This document shows positions 1 to 5,603 of a stretch of DNA of 7,408 nt, piece after piece (the first letter of the stretch is position 1; the number at the start of each line of letters is the position of its first letter). The notes under the pieces were generated by a model, which searched no databases, was not told the DNA's origin, and saw nothing but the letters and a program-made list of their open reading frames with translations. The position numbers and the translations under genes are program-made. Source of the DNA: an uncultured Bacilli bacterium (GTDB lineage: Bacteria > Bacillota_I > Bacilli_A > RF39 > UBA660); assembly GCA_934101625.1 (NCBI GenBank), contig CAKORV010000040.1:1-7408 (forward strand), read 5' to 3'.

Positions 1-266
1 CTACTTAATATAGGATAAACTATACCTATATGATTAGTATTAAATTTATTTTTTACATCTAATGCTATTTCATCTACAGTAACATAATTACCTTGACTAA
101 TACCCACGACTGCTTCAGTAATAGCAACAACATCTCTATCACTTAATTCAAAATTATCTTCTTTACTAGCTTCTATTACACTATTAACAACTATATCTTT
201 TAGATTATCTCCTTCCTTAATAACTCCTGTTCTAATTCCCCTTACTACAGTTCCTATTCTATTCAC
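1..266 (-). CDS. CofE-like F420-0:L-glutamate ligase family protein, N-terminal part (runs off left edge)
   Basis: The 88 complete codons visible are the N-terminus; the rest lies beyond base 1. The translation has the pattern of the F420-0:glutamate ligase (CofE) family: a VVRGIRTGVIKEGDNL stretch at residues 7-22, DIVVNSVIEAS, then DRDVVAITEAVV followed by SQGNYVTVDEIA, and IGIVYPILS at the edge. In archaea and actinobacteria CofE adds glutamate to the deazaflavin cofactor F420. Many Firmicutes that apparently make no F420 carry homologs whose substrate is unknown, so the exact role here is open. The start is GTG at 264-266: an in-frame TGA at 273-275 rules out an earlier start, and AAAGGA at 277-282 lies 10 bases upstream. 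The gene follows the lipoprotein terminator and so probably has its own promoter in 286-350. Family assignment is firm, substrate is not. Confidence 0.85.
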   Translation of the reverse strand, partial: MNRIGTVVRGIRTGVIKEGDNLKDIVVNSVIEASKEDNFELSDRDVVAITEAVVGISQGNYVTVDEIALDVKNKFNTNHIGIVYPILS

Positions 267-285
267 TTTATATCATCCTTTCTAT

Positions 286-350
286 ATCATTCATATTATC
301 ACAACTATAGTTTAACATAAAGAAAGTAAGTAGTAAATCAATTGTCAAAA
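286..350 (-). promoter_or_regulatory. Likely promoter region of the CofE-like gene
   Basis: This spacer lies between the lipoprotein terminator and the GTG start. On the minus strand an extended -10-like TGTGATAAT lies at 295-303, which would give a leader of about 20 bases containing the ribosome binding site. Alternatives are TTGATT (336-341) with TATGTT (314-319) at 16 bases, and a perfect TTGACA (343-348) that has no good -10 at normal spacing. A promoter is expected here, but which elements are used cannot be decided from the sequence. Confidence 0.35.
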
Positions 351-360
351 ACTTTACATA

Positions 361-385
361 AGAAAAAATAGCCAATTAGCTATTT
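361..385 (-). terminator. Intrinsic terminator of the lipoprotein gene
   Basis: On the minus strand the 7-bp stem AAATAGC/GCTATTT (379-385 with 366-372) has a 6-base loop and is followed by a T-rich tail. The stop codon of the lipoprotein gene (380-382) lies inside the upstream arm. The stem is short and AT-rich, but matches the style of the other terminators in this window. Confidence 0.6.
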
Positions 386-919
386 ATCATAATTATAAGT
401 ACCATGTATCTTTTCTAAAGTAGTTTTATCAAAAGGTTCAACTACCCATTCATCATCTTCTTTAGTTAAATTAACATCTATAGTATATTCTACTCTTTCA
501 CTAGCATTCATCAATTTATCTAATTTATAATTTATATACTTCTCTTCATCATATTCTCCATCAATAATAAATTCATCATTATGACTACTTTTATAATCTT
601 CAGCCTCTTGTTGTACTTTATAAAAATCATAAACAGATATTTTAACTTTAACAGTAGCTTCATCCCCATTAATATCTTCATCTAATATTTCATATTTAAT
701 ATCAGAATATTGCATCTTCATAGCTTTAGTATAATTTTCTTTTTGTTTTTCAGTTTTTAAATCTATTCCTTCTGTTACAAACTCCAAATCATCAAGTACT
801 GCATCATCTAATGCTTGATACTTCTTAAACAACTTAGTAACTTCATTAGAAGGAGTTTTATCCATAAAACACCCTACTGTAAGAAATAAGCTAATAAAAA
901 TAATTATAATTTTTTTCAT
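380..919 (-). CDS. Secreted lipoprotein of unknown function, NTF2-like pattern
   Basis: This is a predicted lipoprotein of about 179 residues. A lysine pair and a hydrophobic run (MKKIIIIFISLFLTVGC) end in a lipobox with the acylated cysteine at residue 17, so it should be anchored to the outer face of the membrane. The mature part is acidic, starting with a helical section (LFKKYQALDDAVLDDL) and followed by alternating strands such as DEATVKVKISVYDFYKV and VEYTIDVNLTKEDDEWVVEPF. This layout resembles the NTF2-like fold of many Gram-positive lipoproteins of the DUF4878/DUF5105 kind; that is pattern similarity, not a proven match. The frame is open to an ATG at 929-931 (four residues more), but the GGGTGA sequence just inside that ATG is better placed as a ribosome binding site for the ATG at 917-919 and gives a normal signal peptide. 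The gene follows the UPF0736-like gene by about 40 bases with no terminator between, so it is probably in the same operon. Confidence 0.8.
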   Translation of the reverse strand: MKKIIIIFISLFLTVGCFMDKTPSNEVTKLFKKYQALDDAVLDDLEFVTEGIDLKTEKQKENYTKAMKMQYSDIKYEILDEDINGDEATVKVKISVYDFYKVQQEAEDYKSSHNDEFIIDGEYDEEKYINYKLDKLMNASERVEYTIDVNLTKEDDEWVVEPFDKTTLEKIHGTYNYDK

Positions 920-962
920 CATTTCACCCATTAATAGAATTAACTAAATATACATATTTATA

Positions 963-1589
963 CTATTTATTAGTAATTAAATTTAATATATTTAAAAATT
1001 CTATATGTTTATTACTATAACTTTCTCTTATGTTTGAAATTAATTTATCTAATTTATTATCTCCATTATTAGTATCAAACCATTCATAATATAAATAATC
1101 TATCATATCTTTATTATTTTTAATATTCTCTAATTCATATAATATTAAATTTACTATTCTTTTCTCTTTCCTAGTCATATTGTTAATATTTTCTTTATTT
1201 ATAATATCAAAATCTATATTACTAACTTTCATAGAACTACTTAAATTAATAATTTCTACTTCTTCATTTATAATAAACTTACTCTTTAACTTAGATACAC
1301 CATTATTATCAAATTTAATAATAAAAGCATTAATTCCATCCGTAACAGCTATCATATAATCAATAATAATAGTATTTCTACCACTAAATATTTGAGCCTT
1401 TCCCTTAATTTCTTTCATAAAACTATCACTTATTTTAATTTTATTAGTTAACATATTATAATAATCTTTACTATGTACTTTAATTAATAAACATTTTCTT
1501 ACATGAAACATATCATCTGTATCTTCCCAATCATAAAAATCAATTAACTCTTCATTTAAATTCACTAATAAATCATATACGTATATCAT
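963..1589 (-). CDS. UPF0736/DUF3603-like protein (YjbA type)
   Basis: A cytosolic-looking 208-residue protein of unknown biochemical function. Its landmarks match, in order, what I recall of B. subtilis YjbA (UPF0736, DUF3603): the MIYVYDLLVN start, DFYDW at 17-21, DYMIAVTDG at 77-85, KSKFIINEE at 102-110, TRKEK at 139-143, YYEWFD at 167-172 and a KH pair at 194-195. It is shorter than YjbA, mainly at the C-terminus. Pairwise identity is low, so this is a motif-order assignment. The ATG at 1587-1589 overlaps the upstream stop (ATGA), and AAAGGAT lies a few bases upstream inside the preceding gene, which suggests translational coupling to the small membrane protein. No terminator separates it from the lipoprotein gene downstream. 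Confidence 0.6.
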   Translation of the reverse strand: MIYVYDLLVNLNEELIDFYDWEDTDDMFHVRKCLLIKVHSKDYYNMLTNKIKISDSFMKEIKGKAQIFSGRNTIIIDYMIAVTDGINAFIIKFDNNGVSKLKSKFIINEEVEIINLSSSMKVSNIDFDIINKENINNMTRKEKRIVNLILYELENIKNNKDMIDYLYYEWFDTNNGDNKLDKLISNIRESYSNKHIEFLNILNLITNK

Positions 1590-1789
1590 TTTTTATCCTT
1601 TCTTAATACACTCATATATATTAATAAAATACCTACTAATATATAATAAAAATATATATTACTAATTATAAATTTAACATATTCTATAAAACTATACCCC
1701 ATAGTTAATAAATTTAAATTAATAATTAAATATACCATTCCAATAGATACTAAGTATATACCTATAAAATAGAATAATAATTTACTCAT
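1586..1789 (-). CDS. Small two-TM membrane protein, function unknown
   Basis: A 67-residue hydrophobic protein with two predicted membrane helices, about residues 5-27 and 45-62. They are joined by a short segment with NLNLLTMGYSFIEY, and the protein ends in a basic cytoplasmic tail (RKDKK). By the positive-inside rule both termini would face the cytoplasm. I do not recognise a named family. A ribosome binding site GGGAG at 1797-1801 is well spaced from the ATG at 1787-1789. It is the first gene of the minus-strand cluster and overlaps the UPF0736-like gene by 4 bases, so the two products are likely made in step. It lies divergently from uppP across 69 bases. Confidence 0.75.
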   Translation of the reverse strand: MSKLLFYFIGIYLVSIGMVYLIINLNLLTMGYSFIEYVKFIISNIYFYYILVGILLIYMSVLRKDKK

Positions 1790-1832
1790 CTTTACACTCC
1801 CTAATACTATTTTATTTCTTTTATTACAATTT

Positions 1833-1838
1833 TATAAT
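1833..1838 (+). promoter_or_regulatory. Candidate -10 box for uppP
   Basis: A perfect TATAAT sits about 20 bases before the uppP start. The -35 at normal spacing (TTTTAT, 1810-1815) is poor. The site lies in the 69-base divergent spacer that must also carry the promoter of the leftward cluster; no convincing leftward pair could be resolved there. Confidence 0.4.
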
Positions 1839-1858
1839 ATAATTATTATGGTGATGAT

Positions 1859-2665
1859 ATGAATTTTATAGAATTATTAAAGTATATTTTATTAGGATTA
1901 GTACAAGGCTTAACTGAAACTATTCCTATCTCAAGTAGTGGACATTTAATGATATTAAAAAGATTAATAGATTTAAATGTAGATTTTGATACAATTGCTA
2001 TTTTAACTAATTTTGGTTCTCTTATAGCAATTATAATATTGTTCTGGAAAGATATTAAAGAATATGTAGTTAATTTCTTTAAATATTTATTTACTAAAGA
2101 TAAAAACTGTAAAAGTGATTACAAGTATTGTTGGATGATAGTTCTAGGATGTATACCAGCAGGTTTAATTGGACTAGTGGTAAAGAAATTAGATTTATTT
2201 GCTAAAATAGAAAATAATATTAAGATAGTTGGTTTATCATTAATAATAACATCTATACTACTATTTATGGTTAGAAACTTCAAAGGTAAAAAAACAGATA
2301 AAGATTTAGGAGTTAAAGAAGCATTAACTGTTGGATGTTTCCAAATACTAGGATTATTTCCAGGAATAAGTAGAAGTGGCTCTACAATCGTAGGTGGTAT
2401 GACAACTGGCTTAAAAAGAGATACTGCATTTAAATATTCATTTATGTTATATATACCAATAAGTATTGCTGCGACAGGATTAGAATTACTTGATCTAACA
2501 ATAAATAAAACTTTAATTCCATATTATTTAATAGCAATATTAGTATCAACCATAGCAACATTATTAGTAACAAAATGGTTTAGAAAAGTAGTAAGTGAAG
2601 GTAAATTAATATACTTTAGTATTTATTGCTTAATAGTAGGTTTATTAGTTTTAATATTAATGTAA
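1859..2665 (+). CDS. uppP: Undecaprenyl-diphosphatase UppP (BacA)
   Basis: An integral membrane enzyme that removes a phosphate from undecaprenyl diphosphate, regenerating the lipid carrier for peptidoglycan and other wall polymers; overproduction of the family gives bacitracin resistance. The 268 residues match the usual length. Both signature motifs are present: QGLTETIPISSSGHL at 16-30 (catalytic-region Glu20, Ser25-27, His29) and PGISRSGST at 168-176 with Arg172. NFGSL at 51-55 and several hydrophobic helices complete the family layout. The first glutamate of the E. coli EGLTE motif is Gln16 here, a common natural variant. Start ATG at 1859-1861 is preceded by GGTGAT at 1850-1855. It is the only plus-strand gene in the window, monocistronic, and ends in a strong hairpin. 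Confidence 0.96.
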   Translation: MNFIELLKYILLGLVQGLTETIPISSSGHLMILKRLIDLNVDFDTIAILTNFGSLIAIIILFWKDIKEYVVNFFKYLFTKDKNCKSDYKYCWMIVLGCIPAGLIGLVVKKLDLFAKIENNIKIVGLSLIITSILLFMVRNFKGKKTDKDLGVKEALTVGCFQILGLFPGISRSGSTIVGGMTTGLKRDTAFKYSFMLYIPISIAATGLELLDLTINKTLIPYYLIAILVSTIATLLVTKWFRKVVSEGKLIYFSIYCLIVGLLVLILM

Positions 2666-2697
2666 AAGAGTTTAGATTTAATTTCTAAACTCTTTTT
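2664..2697 (+). terminator. Strong intrinsic terminator of uppP, possibly bidirectional
   Basis: A perfect 13-bp stem (2664-2676 with 2684-2696) with a 7-base loop begins at the uppP stop codon; its 3' arm ends in five Ts. The 5' arm begins with four As, so on the minus strand it also ends in a short T run and could stop leftward transcription of the decayed gene next door. Confidence 0.85.
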
Positions 2698-2905
2698 ATA
2701 TTTCATTAAATTCTTTTATAGTTTCTAAAATTTTAAATATAGTACTATGTGGATTAGTAATTAATAATTGATTAAAATCAAAAGTTTTATCATATATTTC
2801 TTTTGCATTATTTTATGCTACGCCTGCATTAAAATATTCTAAAAATAAAGAATATTTTACACATTATTGTATTTTTTTCTCAAATTCACCAAAAATAATT
2901 TTCCA
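2696..2905 (-). pseudogene. Decayed C-terminal fragment of an unidentified protein gene
   Basis: One minus-strand frame reads like protein but is broken by stops at 2813-2815 and 2864-2866, with TGA at 2906-2908 upstream. The best stretch, 38 codons after the 2813 stop, reads NNAKEIYDKTFDF, then NQLLITNPHST and IFKILETIKEFNEI, ending with TAA at 2696-2698 directly against the bidirectional terminator. Before it the frame gives SLFLEYFNAGVA and, further up, WKIIFGEFEKKIQ. Both internal stops could arise by single substitutions. There is no start codon or ribosome binding site in the right place. I cannot name the parent family. The alternative is a chance open stretch in AT-rich DNA, but mixed composition and a stop abutting the terminator favour a gene remnant. 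Nothing else is visible between uppP and the coiled-coil genes. Confidence 0.45.
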
Positions 2906-2907
2906 TC

Positions 2908-2933
2908 AAAAAAACACTTATATCTAAGTGTTT
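2908..2933 (-). terminator. Intrinsic terminator of the coiled-coil operon
   Basis: On the minus strand a perfect 9-bp stem AAACACTTA/TAAGTGTTT (2925-2933 with 2912-2920) with a 4-base loop is followed by four more Ts. The stem starts within the stop codon of the second coiled-coil gene (2932-2934). Confidence 0.85.
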
Positions 2934-4239
2934 AATCTAAATAATCAATTACCTCAATTCCATCATCTTCATTATCATCCAAATCATCTTTCAAATCTTC
3001 ATCAATTATACTTTGAACATCTTCATCAGATTCTTTCTCTTCTTGCTCACTATCTTCTTCTACTTCATTATGTTCTTCTTTATTTTCACTTTTATTAACA
3101 TTTGGTAACTCTTCTTCATACATAGATGATGATATCTCTTCTTTAGTTTCTTCTTTTAAATCTTTTTTCTCTTCTTTTACTTCAGGTTTATACTCATAAC
3201 CTTTATTATCTCTATTCCATAAATTAATTATTTCTTCTTTAATAACATCAATATTAACATATAAATATTGTTGTTCATTCATTAAATTTTCAACCCTATT
3301 AGAAGCATCTAAACATTCAATATTTTCTTTAAATCTAAGTAATAAATCATTCTCTTTTTGATCTAACTTATCTTGTGTAATTGCAAGTGTTTTTTCTTCA
3401 ATTGTAATTCTTTCATTAACTTCAATAACTCTTGCATCTAATTCTTTAACTTTAGACTTATAAGCCTTAACATCATCATTATATTTACCCTCTAAATAAG
3501 TCAAATCAGATATTTCATATCTAATACTATTAATTAAATTCTTATAAACATTTTCCATTGGAGAAATATTACTTTCACTATATAATTCCTTCAATAGATT
3601 ATTTAATCTAGCATTCTTACTATCTATATCTTTATGAACTCTTTTAATAACATCATCAGCATCATTTTGAAGTGCTAATATTTCTTCTTTCTTTTTATCT
3701 ATAACTTCTAGTTCTCTTTTTAATTCTTCTATTCTACTATTATGATAACTTACTCTTAATATCATAGCATCTTTATTTTCACCATTAGAATAAGTATTAC
3801 TCTCTAGATTATCAGAATAATTTCTTTTCTTAGTAGTATATTTATCAATTAATTCAAATATATTACTATTTTTAACCTCTTCATGTGTCTTTTCATACTC
3901 ACCTCTAGCTTTTTTAACTAAAGTTTCAAATGTCTCACTAACACTTTCAAAAGAATCATTGTTTCTATAAGCATCCAATAATTTATTTCCTAATATTACT
4001 GGATTATTATATTTAATATCTAAAGCACTATCTATTTCTTCAATTTCCCTATTTATACTCTTAATAATATATTTACTTTTTAAACTATCCTTATCTTGTA
4101 AAGTAGATAATTCTTTTTCCAATTGTTTCTTTCTATCTTCTAAACTATCAATATCCTCTTCAAGTTTAAGATCACTCAATTTATAACCAGTCTTCTTAAC
4201 TAATATATTTACTAAATCTTCTAAAGCTCTATAATTCAT
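2932..4239 (-). CDS. Coiled-coil protein B with acidic tail, paralog of its upstream neighbour
   Basis: A 435-residue protein with no signal peptide or membrane helix, so probably cytoplasmic. Residues 1-112 form a module shared with the upstream gene: LEDLVNILVKKTG near the start, then charged helices, then NNPVILGNKLLDAYRNND at 78-95. Residues about 113-320 are rich in E, K, D, N and L with heptad-like spacing, as expected for long coiled coil. A motif shared with the neighbour, YLYVNIDVIKEEIINLWNR, lies at 325-343. Residues 345-435 are a low-complexity tail, strongly acidic from about 386 and ending DGIEVIDYLD, a possible short binding peptide. The ATG at 4237-4239 follows the neighbour's TGA by 4 bases, and GGTGAT overlaps that stop, implying coupled translation. 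I recognise no named family. A scaffold, filament or division/chromosome-associated role is only a guess from the architecture. Confidence 0.85.
   Translation of the reverse strand: MNYRALEDLVNILVKKTGYKLSDLKLEEDIDSLEDRKKQLEKELSTLQDKDSLKSKYIIKSINREIEEIDSALDIKYNNPVILGNKLLDAYRNNDSFESVSETFETLVKKARGEYEKTHEEVKNSNIFELIDKYTTKKRNYSDNLESNTYSNGENKDAMILRVSYHNSRIEELKRELEVIDKKKEEILALQNDADDVIKRVHKDIDSKNARLNNLLKELYSESNISPMENVYKNLINSIRYEISDLTYLEGKYNDDVKAYKSKVKELDARVIEVNERITIEEKTLAITQDKLDQKENDLLLRFKENIECLDASNRVENLMNEQQYLYVNIDVIKEEIINLWNRDNKGYEYKPEVKEEKKDLKEETKEEISSSMYEEELPNVNKSENKEEHNEVEEDSEQEEKESDEDVQSIIDEDLKDDLDDNEDDGIEVIDYLD
3170..3190. repeat. 21-base direct repeat, copy in coiled-coil gene B
   Basis: These 21 bases are identical to 4272-4292. 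In both genes they encode the same frame, KPEVKEE, but at different positions in the tails: straight after the conserved W-N-R motif in B, close to the C-terminus in A. Confidence 0.8.
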
Positions 4240-4243
4240 AATA

Positions 4244-5443
4244 TCACCAATCCAATTCTATTTTATTCTTTTCTTCTTTTACTTCAGGTTTACTATTAAT
4301 TTTTAAATCTTTTATTTTTTCAATAATATCTTTCTTTACTGGCTTTTCTTCTTTTTTAATTTCTTCTTTTATTTCTTTAGGCTCTTCAAACTTGACACTA
4401 TTTTCTATCTTTGAAGTATCATTATTACCAGGATGTCTTTCCCATTCTTTAATTAATTCTTCTTTTACTTTATTTATATCAATATACAAGACATCTTTAA
4501 TATTATTTAAACTATCTATTTCTAATCTTAATAATTCACTCTTATTAATATCTTCCATTTTTTCTATATTATTAACATAATCATTTTCTTCAAGTTTTAC
4601 ACTTACTTTATTTAATTTATTACTATAAGTTTCTCTTTCTCTTTCAAGATATGATTTTCTATCATTATTTTTCTTTCTAGATTCTCTCACTTCATTTAAA
4701 ACGCCTTCTGTTTTATTAAGTAACTCATTAAATTTATCTATTTTTTCAATAGTCTTATTATTAGTATTTTCTATCTTTTCAAAACTTTCATAAGTTGTAA
4801 AACTAGTTAAAGTATTATCTAGTACTGAATTTATTTTTTCCAAATCATTTTCCAATTTATTAATATATTCTTTAACTTTATTAACTATATTAACATCATT
4901 CTTTTCTGATTCTCTTAATTCATCTAATGTTTTATTAATTCCATCTAATTCTAAATCTATACTACTTATTTTTTCTTCTAAATAAGACTTATATCTCTTA
5001 TCCATTTCTTTTTCTTCATGTGATTCATATGAATTATTATTTATCTTTTCTTTAAGATTATTATATTCACTTTCTAATGAACTTAATTTATCATATAAAT
5101 AACTTAAACTTTCATATGAATTATTTTTATTAGCAAGATTACTAAGTAATTCAACTCTCATTCTAACTGTTTGATAAGGTTTATTTTCTTTATATGCTGT
5201 TAATAAACTTTTACCAACAATTTCCGCATTATTTTCCCAGTTTGCTTGTCTAACCTTTAAATCTTCAATCATCTTAGAAAGAACCTTTTTATTATTAGAA
5301 CTCTCTCTTTCTAATTGTAATTCTTTAATACTATTTTTTACTTTGGTAAGTTCTTCTTCACTATAATTACTTTTTATATCAAAGCCCGCTCTTTTAACAA
5401 GAAGACTTATTAAGTTTTCTACTATATCATAATTAGTATTCAC
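4244..5443 (-). CDS. Coiled-coil protein A with Lys/Glu tail, paralog of its downstream neighbour
   Basis: A 399-residue protein without signal peptide or membrane segment. Residues 5-106 align with the N-terminal module of the downstream gene: VENLISLLVKRAGF against LEDLVNILVKKTGY, and NNAEIVGKSLLTAYKENK against NNPVILGNKLLDAYRNND. A long E/K/N/L-rich coiled coil fills about 110-315, then VLYIDINKVKEELIKEWER at 318-336 matches the partner. The tail from about 350 is mixed Lys/Glu (IKEEIKKEEKPVKKD) and ends IELDW, unlike the acidic tail of B. The frame is open to a GTG at 5450-5452, but AGGTGG at 5449-5454 overlaps that codon and is placed as a ribosome binding site for the GTG at 5441-5443. 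The paralog's MNYRALEDL start aligns best with this second GTG. No named family recognised; lineage-specific duplication is likely. Confidence 0.82.
   Translation of the reverse strand: MNTNYDIVENLISLLVKRAGFDIKSNYSEEELTKVKNSIKELQLERESSNNKKVLSKMIEDLKVRQANWENNAEIVGKSLLTAYKENKPYQTVRMRVELLSNLANKNNSYESLSYLYDKLSSLESEYNNLKEKINNNSYESHEEKEMDKRYKSYLEEKISSIDLELDGINKTLDELRESEKNDVNIVNKVKEYINKLENDLEKINSVLDNTLTSFTTYESFEKIENTNNKTIEKIDKFNELLNKTEGVLNEVRESRKKNNDRKSYLERERETYSNKLNKVSVKLEENDYVNNIEKMEDINKSELLRLEIDSLNNIKDVLYIDINKVKEELIKEWERHPGNNDTSKIENSVKFEEPKEIKEEIKKEEKPVKKDIIEKIKDLKINSKPEVKEEKNKIELDW
4272..4292. repeat. 21-base direct repeat, copy in coiled-coil gene A
   Basis: Exact partner of 3170-3190, about 1.1 kb away in the same orientation and encoding the same KPEVKEE residues. 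Confidence 0.8.
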
Positions 5444-5476
5444 TTTAACCACCTACTTTTCTATTTTCCTATAGTA

Positions 5477-5505
5477 ATTTTATCATTTTTAAGCATCTAA
5501 TACAA
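5477..5505 (-). promoter_or_regulatory. Candidate promoter of the coiled-coil pair
   Basis: On the minus strand an extended -10, TGaTAAAAT (5477-5485), lies 17 bases from a weak -35, TTGTAT (5500-5505). This would start transcription near 5470, about 27 bases before the GTG start. The rmuC terminator upstream makes a promoter here necessary. A 7-base direct repeat flanks the -35 region (see the 5490-5512 entry). Confidence 0.5.
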
Positions 5506-5512
5506 TAAGCAT
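5490..5512 (-). repeat. Pair of ATGCTTA direct repeats at the promoter
   Basis: ATGCTTA occurs at 5506-5512 and 5490-5496 (minus-strand reading), 16 bases apart and bracketing the candidate -35. Further upstream TTGTAAATAT is repeated at 5560-5569 and 5525-5534. These could be operator half-sites or chance in AT-rich DNA. Confidence 0.35.
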
Positions 5513-5567
5513 TTATTTAACATAATATTTACAATAAATATACTCACATGTATTTACTTATATTTAC

Positions 5568-5597
5568 AAAAAAGAAAGAAAACAATGCTTCTTTCCT
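5568..5597 (-). terminator. Intrinsic terminator of rmuC
   Basis: On the minus strand a 9-pair stem with one G-T pair (5589-5597 with 5572-5580) encloses an 8-base loop and is followed by a run of Ts. It begins 6 bases past the rmuC stop codon. Confidence 0.75.
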
Positions 5598-5603
5598 CAT
5601 AAA

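Noticed and set aside
1801..1829. Leftward TTGTAA/TATTAG promoter for the 2-TM gene
   Set aside because: It would start transcription only about 5 bases before the start codon and exclude the ribosome binding site from the transcript.
1859..2665. Gln16 replacing the first glutamate of the UppP EGLTE motif as a sign of an inactive enzyme
   Set aside because: QGLTE is a frequent natural form in functional UppP proteins; the other catalytic residues (Glu20, the Ser triplet, His29, Arg172) are intact.
2698..2931. Small RNA or tRNA between uppP and the coiled-coil operon
   Set aside because: No tRNA landmarks such as GTTCGA-like T-loop sequences and no structured GC-rich stems; the protein-like frame and flanking terminators explain the stretch better.
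4392..4580. Plus-strand open frame of 62 codons inside coiled-coil gene A
   Set aside because: It is antisense to a well-supported gene, has leucine/serine-rich composition expected from reading E/K/N coiled-coil codons backwards, and has no ribosome binding site.
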